A DNA stretch of 64,000 nucleotides, from assembly GCA_963930645.1 (NCBI GenBank), contig OZ005652.1, forward strand, positions 265,321,856 through 265,385,855, in the 5' to 3' direction. A program made the translations under genes and the position numbers. The notes under the pieces are model-generated. The model was not told the DNA's origin and did not search any database. It saw only the letters and a list, made by a program, of their open reading frames with translations. The stretch is from Salticus scenicus. Its lineage: Eukaryota > Arthropoda > Arachnida > Araneae > Salticidae. Of this stretch, positions 34,421 through 45,282 are shown piece by piece (the first letter of the stretch is position 1; each line of letters opens with the position of its first letter).

Positions 34421-34760
34421 GGTGATGTACCTTTGAAAGGAGATAATATTAGAAAAAAAAAAAAAAATAAATAAATGACCAAACAATTTTTTTTTCTTTC
34501 AAAAATTCAAAAAGTAATTATTTTTAAAATTTCTAAATTTTAACAGTTGTAAAAAAAAAAAAAAAAAAAAAAGTCTTTATCTGTCTACTGCAGTTATTAA
34601 AATAATTCTTCTACAATTTTTTCTTAAACATTTTTGTAAAAATGTCAGAGCAAATTTTTTGTCGATGTATAAACTTGCACGCAGAATATCTCCGTGATAG
34701 TTAGCCAGATTTTAATGAAAGTTTAACAGCTTATACATGAGATATAAATGCATAAAATGA
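34421..34760 (+). repeat. Half-copy of fold-back family F3
   Basis: Matches 60232-60480: GATGTACCTTTGAAAGG against GAGGTACCTTTGAACGG, then TCTGTCTACTGCAGTTATTA, then AATGTCAGAGCAAATTTTTT and GTCGATGTATAAACTTGCA. Two homopolymer runs (34455-34468 and 34553-34572) are private to this copy. The second arm is not present. Confidence 0.6.
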
Positions 34761-34840
34761 TGAACAATTAGCTTTCTAACATTAAAAGTTTTGTAATTAT
34801 AATTACGTCAAAAATAGTGATAATTTTTTCAGTAATAATT

Positions 34841-35532
34841 ATATTATACATAAATTTAAAGAATGGAGTTGTCCAGAAAAATTATTTTTCGTCATTTTAA
34901 CTATAGGGTATTTTTCAATGTACATATTTTTTTCGGTTCATGTGATGTATCATTTGCATGTCATCCTGCGCGCAAGGTTTTTAACTTTCTTTAATGTTTT
35001 TGGCCTGGCACCCATCTATTTTTAGAAGCATTGATGATCTGGCTTTCGTTGTTTCGTTGGCCTGAGCAGATAACACCAATTTGCATATAGATTTCACATG
35101 GGTTCTACGACGTTGCATGCGCGCGCATCGACAAGAATTTCTATTATTTCGAGGTTTAAAGCGCATATTTTATTGGTGTAACAACAATATTATACATAAA
35201 TTTAAAGAATGGAGTTGTCCAGAAAAATTATTTTTCGTCATTTTAATTATAGGGTATTTTTCAATGTACATATTTTTTTCGGTTCATGTGATGTATCATT
35301 TGCATGTCATCCTGCGCGCAAGGTTTTTAACTTTCTTTAATGTTTTTGGCCTGGCACCCATCTATTTTTAGAAGCATTGATGATCTGGCTTTCGTTGTTT
35401 CGTTGGCCTGAGCAGATAACACCAATTTGCATATAGATTTCTCATGGGTTCTACGACGTTGCATGCGCGCATCGACAAGAATTTCTATTATTTCGAGGTT
35501 TAAAGCGCATATTTTATTGGCGTAACAACAAT
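34841..35532. repeat. Tandem duplication, 346-bp unit, ~98-99% identical
   Basis: Unit 1 (34841-35186) and unit 2 (35187-35532) differ by only a handful of changes: AACTATAGG/AATTATAGG, CACATGGG/CTCATGGG, one GC pair in GCGCGCGCATCG, and GGTGTAAC/GGCGTAAC. Each contains GCGCGCAAGG, TTGGCCTGGCACCCATC and GTTGCATGCGCGC. This is by far the youngest tandem event in the window. Frames at 34981-35166 (minus) and 35081-35371 (plus) exist only because of the duplication and are unlikely to be genes. Confidence 0.95.
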
Positions 35533-36660
35533 AACGAATAAGTTGTTCATTATAAAAGTGAATTATCTCCTTGTAAATGGATTTTCAAATAACGAGCTTT
35601 TTGCAGCTTTATGTGTAAGAAAATAAGGTCAAGATTCAGTAAGTGTTATCGAAGTTTAATGTTTAATACAAATCTCAGTATACAAATTTTAATACAAATA
35701 CAAAGTTTAATACAAATCTCAATATAACAATTTATAAATTATACGAAAAATAATTCGAAGTAATTCAGAAACTTCATTTTTGTAATGAATATTTATAAGT
35801 TTTAATTTTCTGAAAAAACAAGTAATGCCATTTATTGGATTTTAATGCGATTATTGGACTTTCTTCAATTTTATAATTAAAAATGTGACTGAATGTGATA
35901 CAATTAAGCGAAAATATACATATTTAAAAAATACGGAATTACATCACTTTTACAATGAACCGTCCAAATACTACTGGAAATTTAGCTATAAAAAACTTCA
36001 CAACCTGTAAAGCTTCGAACTAAAAAAAAAAGTTCTCATTTTAGTTCTGTGTCTTCTCTGGGTGTTTATATCTTAGATAATAATGTTTAAAAGTCAAGTT
36101 TTACACATTTGTATACAAAGTACCTATCTCGTAAGTCATTGATTCATGTTTAAACTTATAAATAAAAAATTGTGAACAGATGTAACGCAAATTAAGAAAC
36201 AAAATATAGGCAAGAAATCTTTACCGGATGCAAAATCATTGAAAAAAAAAAAAAAAAAAAAAACTCTCTAGTATTTTACGAATGGTGGTAGTGTTGGCAT
36301 AGGGATTAATGTTAATTGTATGTTTAAAGGCTTTAGGCCTGAGTGAGCCGGTTTCTGTGGTGTTTTTCTAAGGGTATCTAGTCCATATTCACACGAGTTT
36401 TGTAGAAACCATGAAGAAAAGCCGAACGACTTTGTTGACGATCGTGATCTGGTTTCGATCTCTGTGCTACTCGTCTACCAGTTTAGAGAGAGTAATTTCT
36501 CTGTAATTGTCAAAGCCAGTGTTTATTATTATTTTTTTTAATACGACATTCATCTATTATCGACAGAACTTCGGCCAAATTCTTAATCCTTGTTTGGCTG
36601 ATTTTGAGTCAATTTCGCTGGCCTCACTTTTTTCATATGAAATTTGTCTCATTTACTTAA
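35533..36660. other. No gene seen; possible SINE-like segment
   Basis: AT-rich up to an A-run at 36241-36261. The part 36280-36520 is less AT-rich and holds GGTTTCGATCTCTG (about 36450), weakly like a tRNA B box. No A box or second copy was found, so no SINE is called. Confidence 0.3.
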
Positions 36661-36689
36661 GTTCGTAAATATCAATAGACAAGGGCTAC

Positions 36690-36862
36690 TATGATATAAA
36701 CCTCGTAAAAAAAAAAAAAAATAAAAAAAATGTAAAAGCCAACCCGTTCAGCAAAAATTCTTAACTTTCTGAGACGCCAAAAAAGGAATAATATCAGAAT
36801 TTTCCGCCTCTATCAATTTCTCGGAACACCACTCTTCGCTTAATGAAGATGTGCCATTAACC
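36690..36862 (+). repeat. Decayed single arm of the 16.6 kb palindrome family
   Basis: CAGCAAAAATTCTTAACTTTC, then CCAAAAAAGGAATAATATCA, then TTCGCTTAATGAAGATGTGCC follows the left arm at 16616-16730 (CAGCAAAAACTCTTAACTAT, AAAGGATTGATATCA, CTTAATGAAGGTCTGCC). The match stops precisely where the TTAA at 36863 begins. Confidence 0.65.
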
Positions 36863-36925
36863 CGTTAGCACCCAGTGTCCTCATTTGAGGACAGCTAATA
36901 AAATGGCACGTATATTTTTTGTGAT
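36863..36925 (+). mobile_element. Left end of a TTAA (piggyBac-like) element
   Basis: TTAA is followed by CCCGTTAGCACCCAG and a perfect hairpin TGTCCTC-ATTT-GAGGACA. The arrangement matches the ends at 1143 and 554 (minus strand). It interrupts the palindrome-derived repeat on its left. I could not find a matching right end within 1.5 kb, so the element is truncated or its other end has decayed. Confidence 0.45.
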
Positions 36926-37817
36926 TTCTTGGAATGATTTCTGCTTTTCAGTGACAGTTTATAGCGTCACTCTGAATGATCACTGAAAGTTTTATGTGCC
37001 TACTATTAATAATTATTTCATAATTTGGATAGTCATTTTATGATTTTTCATTCGTCGCACATATATTTGCTTTTTGCGCAGGTATACTAACTTAAATCAA
37101 GTTGAATAATAATATATATTATAATATTTTACTTTCGAGATTTTTGTCAACATATAATAGGAAATTAATTTGTTATCTTAAAGTTTTTCTATCTTGAAGT
37201 TTTCTCGCTAGTAAACGTCAATAAATGAGGATAAGCTTTAAATTTAAAACTATGAGAAGAATTTTTTAAGTTAATATATTTTACTGTCAGTTGACTATTT
37301 TAATTTAGAAGTGAAATAATAAGCTAATAATATTTTGCAAAATTAATTCGGCATAAAAGCATTAATTTAAAATAATTTTTCTGGCGATAAACCTTTTTTT
37401 TAGACCTTTAATGTGCAAAATCAACGCTATTTCTGTGTTTTTTCTAATACTATTGAGCAGCTTAAAATATTTCTGTTGGATTAAGTACAAAATAAACAAA
37501 TTTGGGTAATTTTTGTTTAAGCTAATTGAAAAATTTCACTTTATATACAAATTTTCTATTAGAAAATTTGTATATAAAGTGTATATATTTTTATATAATA
37601 CTTTTAAAACAAAATTTGTATATAAAATTTGTATATAATACTTTTAAAACAAACAATTCAGCACAAAACGTAGTCAACAAGAGTGAAAGTATCTATCCGG
37701 TATAGTGAAGTTTTTTATTTTATTATTGCTAGGTTACTGCAATAATTTCATTATAACGAACACTTGAGACCACCGTATATTTTTCAACTGTATTAAAGAA
37801 AAACATTCTTACATCGA

Positions 37818-37852
<35 letters not shown>

Positions 37853-40035
37853 TATATTTTTTATTTTTTAAGCAAATGTTTATAGGAATACACCTCATCA
37901 TTCGATCTAATCGATGATCTCAAAAAACAGAGAAAGAGAACGAGAGGGAAAAAAAAAAAAAAAAAAAAAAAAAAAGGAAATCGAAAAGTTCGATATCAGA
38001 GAAGATTTTCTAAGAAAAAAATGTCTAAGAAATATTTTCTCCCCATTTATTTGCGCATTTTCTAGAATCTTATAAACTTCCAATCTTTTTTTTCCTTCCT
38101 TTTATTTTTCGAATCTGGTTTTTGAACTACAGCTTTAATACCTCTAGTTCAATAAATTCTTTTGTGTGGCTTAGTACTCGATTTTGTTCTTTTTTTTTTC
38201 TTTACAGAGTGATAACACTTTAATGTTTTTTTATTTTATTCTTGCCTTTCTGATCTAATGGATTTAGTAAGTTGTTTCAAAAATCAGACGGATCCAAGAT
38301 ATTTTGATCCGGTTCAGTTTAAAAGAAACTATAATGTTCGAACACATACTTGGTATCCTTTTTGGTGAGTTTAGCTGGCTTTCTAAATAAAATCATTTTA
38401 TAATAAAATTTTCTTCAACATGATTAATATGAACAGAAAAATTCTCAAATAAATATTATTCATAGCAATTGTATAGCCTTAAAAGATTTCTTTTAATATA
38501 TGCTATTTTACATCAGATTCTTTAATGCTTAGAAATTGCGCTCGATAATTTTTATCGCAATATTAGTTAAAACTATCCGAATAAGTAACAAAACGTGAAT
38601 TTTCATGACAAATATGCAATGTGAGTATAGCAGTGTTTCGTTGATTACAACAACAAAAACGCAATTAATTTGCATAATTATAAATTATTATTTCTTGTGC
38701 TATAATTGATTTTACAACTAAAAAATTACAAATGTTTCCGTAATGTTTCCTCATACTATGAAAATCCGATTATTTGTAAGTCCGGTTATCTTCTCACGAA
38801 CTTCTGAGCACGCAGACAGTTGCGGAAATATACCAAAAGATGCGAAATTACCAAAGGACTCCTACTTGACATTTAAATTAAATTATTCCTATTAGTTAAA
38901 ATTCTATTAACTTAAAACACAAAGGGAGTACAAGATATGAAGCACAAGATACTGCTAAAAATATTTCCGCTTACAGTACCAGAAAAAGCCTGAAACGTTT
39001 GGGCGGAAAAATACAATTAGCATCAGTGGAATAGGTTAGAGGAACCATAAAATTCAAATTTATGCGTTATCACTTGAAACGAAGTTTTGAGTAATTTTAG
39101 CGGATTTTATCTTAGTGTTTTTTTAAAGTGATATATCATAAAAATTAGTGATCCAATTTTTTTGTAAATTCATTTAAATTTAGTGACCAGCTAAGTGGGA
39201 AAAAGCTTATACTATAATGCGTTTTAATTGTTCATTATATTGTATGGATTTTTCTACCTAAAGAGAAACAATTCAGTTACCAGCTAATTAGACAATGTTT
39301 ACTGGCAATATTCGATTTTATTACACTGAAAATATTAATTCAGATTCTAAAACGAACATTAATCCTTTTCACCGAATTTTTATTTTCATTTTGACAATGT
39401 ATGTTGAGTAGGTGGAGAGAAAAAACTTTAACTATTTTGGAAAATTAATCCTACTGTATACAATGTTACAAGAAAAGTATCAGGCATAATCTAAAAATAG
39501 ATCAGTTGATAACTTCAGTATTCGCTTTTTATAAAGGTGTAATTACTGTTTTGAAAAAAATAGTCTAGTCATATTTATACCGATTTGAAAAACAGAGCAA
39601 CAGAAGAAAAAAAGTACTCGTATCTTATTATTTACAAAATGAAGACAAACAAAACAGGGCGTTATTAACTTAATGTGAAGCCCGGGGCACATATATATTC
39701 GTGCCCCCCTCCCCCCTAAAAAAACAATTTTGAATTTTATGATACTATTTTTAGGGGCAAAAAGGGCAAAATCTTATTTTTAGGGCCAGTTTTAGGGACC
39801 CCTGTTATTCAGAGATCAGGGCATATGCATGCTCTTGCGTTAATCAGGCTCTGAAACAAAATGGCATAACATAAAATTTTAGAAACAACATTTAAAGCTA
39901 AATATTCTTACGAAAGCATTGCCTTTTTGATGTGTAGGAAGTTAATCATAAATAATTAAGAAGCTTCCAGTCAATGAATGTTCTCTAAATTGTTCAATCA
40001 AATTATTACTTGTACCACAAAAATCATGGAAACAA
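36926..40035. other. AT-rich DNA, no gene seen
   Basis: Contains the palindrome at 37537-37581 (separate entry), A-runs at 37818-37849 and 37950-37975, and a C-rich GCCCCCCTCCCCCCT patch at 39702 next to AGGGGCAAAAAGGGC. No open frame or transposon end was recognised. Confidence 0.35.
37537..37581. repeat. Perfect 22-bp-arm palindrome
   Basis: CACTTTATATACAAATTTTC plus TA, one T, then its exact inverse. It is followed by two direct copies of TATAATACTTTTAAAACAAA (from about 37595 and 37631) that share the TTTGTATATAAA core. This is a strong hairpin or cruciform. The A/T-rich arms argue against a terminator-like role in a eukaryote. Confidence 0.9.
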
Positions 40036-40041
40036 CGCTAT

Positions 40042-40235
40042 ACGAGGTGTGGCTATTAAATAACGAGACTATTGCTGTTACAGATGAACTACATATGCGC
40101 CAAATCTGAACGACCGACAGCTGTGCAGCGTAAAGCCTGCTCTTTCGATTGCTGCGCCTTCCGAGTTTGTAGAGAAATCAGTCTGGTCGTAACCTTCGTT
40201 TGTGTAAGAGGTGTACGTTTCGATTTTTTTAATTT
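40042..40235 (+). mobile_element. 5' end fragment of a mariner-like element
   Basis: TATACGAGGTGTGGCTATTAAATAACGAGAC has the look of a mariner terminal repeat (TA then CGAGGTGTG). The following 190 bp is GC-richer than its surroundings. It breaks off at an A-run of about 30 (40242-40271). No transposase and no right end are present. Confidence 0.4.
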
Positions 40236-40240
40236 TTAAC

Positions 40241-40275
<35 letters not shown>

Positions 40276-40425
40276 TATTGAGGATAAATTCAACTTTTTT
40301 TTTTTTTTTTTTTTTTTTTAAATATATTTAGTGTTATACTACTTCTCTAGTATGGAAATCGTCTGCATTATCATAAAAGATAATTAGTTTAAATAATAAT
40401 TTTATTCTTTTTTAATAACCGAATT
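40236..40425. repeat. Facing poly(A) and poly(T) runs
   Basis: A-run of about 30 at 40242-40271 and a T-run of about 25 at 40295-40319, separated by 23 bp. Together they could form a long A:T hairpin. Confidence 0.8.
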
Positions 40426-40429
40426 AAGT

Positions 40430-40660
40430 TCTATATAAATGTAGGTGCATTAATGAAACGGGGAGTTGAGAAGGACGGTAATTCTCCTTACACAGAACTA
40501 ATTATCATCTAAAACTCTTCCGAAGCCTAATTTGAATTGTTTAACATAGGTTTACATAACAGTACTCGTTATCTTACCTCTTAATCTCTAACCTGTATTT
40601 ATAGTATTAAATATCAGGGTAAGAGAAAGTCGTGTGAGTGACACACCAGATTATTATTAT
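40430..40660 (-). repeat. Dispersed repeat H2, copy 2
   Basis: The minus strand reads GTGTGTCACTCACACGACTT, CTTACCCTGATATT, then ACCTATGTTAAACAATTC, matching 61274-61480. Identity is high by eye. Confidence 0.65.
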
Positions 40661-41491
40661 TTTTTAAGATAAACATAAAATTTTGTCTATTTGTCTTTAA
40701 AACAATGCAATTCAATGTTAAATATTTCCCGAGTAAACGCAATCAGACAAACTTTACTTTTTCAGAATAACATTATTTGTTAAAAACTTCAACTACTCAT
40801 GTGGAAAAAAAAAAAAAAATAAATAAATAATAAAAAATAAAGAAATAAAGAAATAAAAAATAAAAATTAATAATAATAAAACATTTAATATGCGAATTTG
40901 AACCATATAATATTGCATATATTTTTCGTCTATGTAAAAATTACTTACTTCAAAATCATTTTAAAAAATATCTCTGGATTGCCCTCTTTAAAGAATTTAG
41001 AGTATACTTTAATACTTTACCAATTTTAGAAGAATGAGATAAGCAGTAACCATTATTTTCTAAAAACAAAGTGTCTCTTAAGATGAGCTCTGTTTTCAAA
41101 TGAGTTTTATTCATAAACAATAAGCATTCATTATTTTAAACATTTTGGATATTTTTTGTATAAGATTTACATGCAAAACAATGATTATGGTAAAATTGTA
41201 AAAGTAATGTATTTGTATAAAAAATTCAAGTTTTACTTTTTTAATATCCCTACAAGCACATCTTCTTTCTAGGACATTTATCGGAGATCTTAAGGATAAA
41301 ATAGACATCTTTAGGATGTAATGTGGATGAAAAGAATATCTTTAAGATGAATTGTGGATAAATGTGTTTGTAGGGATATTAAAATTCTGTGTCATTCAGT
41401 AGCGTATCTACAACTCTTAAACACCGAAGCAAAAATCTCACTGAGTGTTCCTCTTCCCTCCTATATTGAGGTTACCTTACACTTCTTCATT
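40661..41491. other. AT-rich DNA, no feature seen
   Basis: A/T simple sequence (40807-40885: AAATAAATAAATAATAAAAA-type). No feature is recognised up to the mariner end at 41494. Confidence 0.4.
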
Positions 41492-41655
41492 TACAGGGTG
41501 TCCAAAAAGTTCTCATACAGTATTTTGAATGTGGTCTTATTAAAAACTATTAATTATAGGCTATCAAAAGTTTTTTAACATTGTTTTACAATGTGTCGTT
41601 AAAGAATATACGTAATAGAATCAATTGTAATATTTTTCATTTTGTTTTAGAAACC

Positions 41656-42988
41656 ATGAAATGATATAGAAAGGTAACAGTGAAAAAATATTTAGAAGGA
41701 CAGAAAGCAGGCAAAATCTTCAGAGACCTGATAAACTTAGGTGTCAAACGTGATTTTGTTTATAGGACGATACGAAGGTATAATGAAACTTCATCTGTGC
41801 AGGACAGGTATAGATCCGGCAGACCTCGCACTGCACGGACTGAAAAAGTCATCAAAGCAGTAAGAGAGCGCATCCGGAGAAATGGACAGACCTCTCTTAG
41901 AAAGTTATCACGAGGTTGCAAGATTTCAAAATCATCTGTCCACAATCTTCTAAAAAATGACCTAAGATATAAAGCTTACAAAAAAAAAAAAAAAAAAAAC
42001 AAGAACACATGGAATTTCAAAGGGCCTCAAAAGCAAAGAGGTATGAAAGAGTTAACACCTTGCTCTCTTGGCGCGCAGGTGATGAATTCATCTTCTCCGA
42101 TGAGAAACTTTTCGTTCTACAACAATCCCACAATCCCCAGAATGATCGAGTATGGTCGGCATCCATTCAAGATATCCCTGACAATCAAGCTACTGTGCCA
42201 AGATTTCAAAATGCTTCATCATTAATGGTATAGGGGGCTTTTTCGAAAAGGGGGAAACTTCCTTTGGTTTTTATTGAAAAACTAGTAAATATTAATGCAG
42301 AAATGTATCAGAAGGAAGTTTTGAAGAATGTTTTATTACCATATCTTCAAAATATGTATGGAGACGATTATTATTGCTTCGAAGAAAGTTTTATTACCAT
42401 ATCTTCAAAATATGTATGGAGACGATTATTATTGCTTCTTATTATTGCAAAACGGTGCACCATCCAAAAATTCACCAGACGAATGAAGACAGTGCACCAT
42501 CCACCATTCGAAAAGGGGGAAACTTCCTTTGGTTTTTATTGAAAAGCTAGTAAATATTAATGCAGAAATGTATCAGAAGGAAGTTTTGAAGAAAGTTTTA
42601 TTACCATATCTTCAAAATATGTATGGAGACGATTATTATTGCTTCTTATTATTGCAAGACGGTGCACCATCCAACACAGCTAATAAGGTGCAACAATGGT
42701 GCCGAGAAAATTGCCGACTTTTTGCCAAAAGAAGAATGGCCTCCCAGCTCCCCCGACCTAAACCCCTTAGATTATTTTGCATGGGGTTATATGCTGTCGA
42801 AGCTTAAAGATGTGAAATGCAGCAAATTAACACAATTCAAAAACGTTATACTTAGAGTATGGGATGAAATCCCAATGCAAGACATACGTGCCGCATGTGA
42901 TAGCTTCGAGAAAAGACTAAAGCTGGTAAAAAAACAAAACGGTGGAAGTATCCCTAAAGATTTGTTATTATGGTTTTCTGAATGTTAG
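41656..42988 (+). pseudogene. Mariner-type transposase, broken (DD37D spacing)
   Basis: The likely start ATG at 41656 is followed by a TGA at codon 3, in frame with YRKVTVKKYLEGQKAGKIFR. The N-terminal helix-turn-helix region runs through RTIRRYNETSSV and RSGRPRTA. An A19 tract (41981-41999) shifts the frame. The next frame holds the first catalytic Asp (FSDEKLF, about 42100) and ends at TAG in SLMV-stop-GAF, a probable Trp codon. The second Asp is in QDGAPS (about 42658). After a further one-base shift the third is in SPDLNPLDY (about 42770). With that shift corrected 37 residues separate the last two, the maT-like spacing. The gene runs to a stop after WFSEC. Nested duplications (period 58 and 265) lie inside. 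Confidence 0.85.
42242..42650. repeat. Nested direct duplications inside the mariner gene
   Basis: TTCGAAAAGGGGGAAACTTC occurs at 42242 and 42507 (period 265). Within the first unit TTTTATTACCATATCTTCAA occurs at 42331 and 42389 (period 58). The copies differ by only one or two bases. They repeat the codons for KLVNINAEMYQKEVL. This destroys the gene irrespective of the point mutations. Confidence 0.9.
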
Positions 42989-43081
42989 TTCCGTAATTTG
43001 CTACAAATAAAAGCCTTTTATTTTCTTTAACTTTTGCGTATTTTAAGTTTTAAATTGTATGAGAACTTATTGGACACCCTG

Positions 43082-43286
43082 TAGATTCGTTGCTGTAAAA
43101 AGGTACTGGAGTAAGTTTTCAGATTGATTCAGAAGCCAAACCCAACAAGGAAGGCAGGGGCATTGGTTTCACTTGTATCGAATTTAGTAGGGCTTTACAT
43201 AAATGTGATTTTGTGTTTTAGTTTTGGAGTTGTTATTCTGTGTTTACATTTTGTACATTAAGGCTCTTTAGACAAGAACCTACGGC
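43082..43286. other. Spacer, no feature seen
   Basis: Right flank of the mariner insertion, with no recognised content. Confidence 0.4.
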
Positions 43287-43575
43287 TTAACCCTACAACA
43301 CTAGCGTGTTCATACCTGCCGTCATCACTAGATATACGTAAAATTTACATGCTCATGTGAAATTCGTTTTATTTGCTTATATTACATTAATGTTGTTTTT
43401 AAATATGTTTAATTATTTGCTGTTTTGCCCAATATTATTAAATTTTTATCAACCGAATATTTATTCGTTTTTAAAAATATATTTGAAAACTATAAAAATG
43501 TATACTAATAGCTAAAAATAAACTAAATAGCTAGGCTGCAAGTAAAATTTACGTACACTAGTGTTTTAGGATTAA
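43287..43575. mobile_element. Small TTAA MITE (~281 bp)
   Basis: TTAA at 43287-43290, then CCCTACAACACTAGCGTG. The right end read inversely is TTAA then TCCTAAAACACTAGTGTA, with TTAA at 43572-43575. ACGTAAAATTTACATGC and its inverse near 43540-43552 extend the inverted repeat. ACACTAGTGT is itself a perfect palindrome just inside the end. No protein. Piggybac-like by target site and CCC start, but the internal ends differ from those at 1147. Confidence 0.7.
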
Positions 43576-45159
43576 AGAAGGAATGCAGGGAACTTTTCAG
43601 GTTAAAATAATTTCACGAGAACTTCACCAGATATATATACTTAGAGGTAAAGCTTCTTCAGAGACCCCCTCCCCTTCATGACCAGATGCCCTGGCGGACT
43701 TCCCCCTCCTCCCCATCCTTGGTACGCTGCTGGTGGTAATTAATATATTTTTGAAAAAAAAAAAAAATAGAGTTTATATAATATGGTTAGCGAGACCAGT
43801 ATCTCCATCCGAATGCTGATAAAAATTTTCAGTGCGACAAAAACATTTTTTTTTTTTTTTTTTTTTAATAGTTAAAATTTTACCACTGTTATATATTCTT
43901 TATTAAAATATTTTTATAATATACTCAGAGACATACACATAAATAAATAAATATATAATATATATATATTGCTCTCTCTTTAATCATTTAAAATGGAAAA
44001 CTGCTTTCTGCTTATTATTATTTTATGAAATTAAAAAATATTTTGGCACTTTTTCAATTTTAGAAGAATTGATAAGACAAGCAACGCTGATTATTTTTCT
44101 AAAAAACAAACAAAAGGTGTTTCTTTATAAGAACTCCGTTATTAAAAGAATTTTATTCATAAACTTGGGAAGATAATTTAAATTAAAACTTCTTGTTCGA
44201 GAACATATTTTGATGATGGATTCTTGTTTAAATTTTCTTTGACAAAATGATAAATTTATGCAGCCTGTAGTTTGTAATATGCAGGTTTAAAAGTTTCTTT
44301 AAAACTTTCTGATAGGCTTTACTTAGTCAAGATATAAATGATTATAAGCAACTACAGTTTTGAGTATAACCATATGCTTCTGACTTGCGATAAAATATTG
44401 TAAAAATTAAACACATTGTAACAAGGTAAAATAACTTTTAAAAACTTATTATGTCAAACGCGAAATTTACTTGTTTTAGTTAGCCATGATTTTAATTAAC
44501 TTATAATTTTTATTATTTTTAAATAATGTAAGTCTAATTTGGTTAAAAAAAATATTGTCAAATTAATTTTAGTGACATTTTCAAGATACATGAGGATTAA
44601 AGGTGTATATAAATATTGAAATTAATTTTGTCTATAAAAGTATCGATATTTTATAAAAATCTATTATAAAATTGGCATTTAAGAATAGTAAATGCATATA
44701 ATTTAGAATCTATTTTTATTTATTTTTTTAACATTTTCATACTTACTTTTCGTGTCATAAATGTGTTTATTTCTCAGTGTGTTCGAGCATAATTTTCATA
44801 TATATCCAAATTAGTATGTCGAGGCCACCACGAAATTTTATTCAACATTTTCCTATGCAAATTCACGCGCAGTTCATATTATTTATTAAAATTATTTTCC
44901 ATGGTCAATACAGGCAATTTTACTTACGGAGAAGTATAACACTAAACGTCTAAAGAAAATAATTTTTTTTTATAAAATATCTCAGGAAATGTAGTTTATA
45001 TGTATATATTATATATGTATATATATATTTGACATTATTTACCCGTCCTTTGGGTGATATTAGGCATAACGTATTGTAAATATTTAGCAAATTGCATACA
45101 GTAAGACAGAAATATCGTCTAATTTGCATGTAACAACCAGTCCATGCCCTTAAAAAAAT
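43576..45159. other. AT-rich DNA with poly(A)/poly(T); possible H1 5' fragment
   Basis: Contains a C-rich patch near 43665-43715, A/T runs at 43755 and 43847-43866 and a (TA) tract near 43950. At 44821-44970 GGCCACCACGAAATTTTATTC, TTTTCCTATGCAAATTCAC and AAGTATAACACTAAA match the beginning of H1 at 22878-23020, so a 5' fragment of H1 is likely there. No gene. Confidence 0.4.
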
Positions 45160-45160
45160 A

Positions 45161-45282
45161 TTGATGTTGTACGTTTTAAATAAAGGATGCTTAATTTTTT
45201 CAGAAATCTTTATTCATGTTTTATGTAGATCTTCATGTGATACTTGGTTTCATCTACTAAAATGTTTGAAAGATTTTCAATA
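45161..45282 (+). pseudogene. Possible LINE reverse transcriptase segment upstream of the mariner insertion
   Basis: The frame ending at the mariner insertion reads SSCDTWFHLLKCLKDFQY. It can be aligned loosely with the DTISPxLF...CLEDIF stretch that precedes the catalytic box in this type of reverse transcriptase. The catalytic box itself follows directly after the mariner element at 45988. Similarity is low and gaps are needed, so this is inference from position. Confidence 0.3.

Larger units (their letters stand above)
41494..43081 (+). mobile_element. Mariner-type element, full length with decayed gene
   Basis: Left end CAGGGTGTCCAAAAAGTTCT; the right end read inversely is CAGGGTGTCCAATAAGTTCT, followed in both by CATACA. 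TA flanks both sides (41492-41493, 43082-43083). About 1.59 kb, the normal size for a mariner element. Its transposase gene is described separately. It also carries internal duplications that raise its length. Confidence 0.9.

Noticed and set aside
34981..35371. Overlapping frames of 61 and 96 codons on both strands
   Set aside because: They lie in a 346-bp tandem duplication and depend on the duplication junction for their length.
36440..36470. GGTTTCGATCTCTG as a tRNA B box
   Set aside because: No A box at the right distance, no cloverleaf and no second copy.
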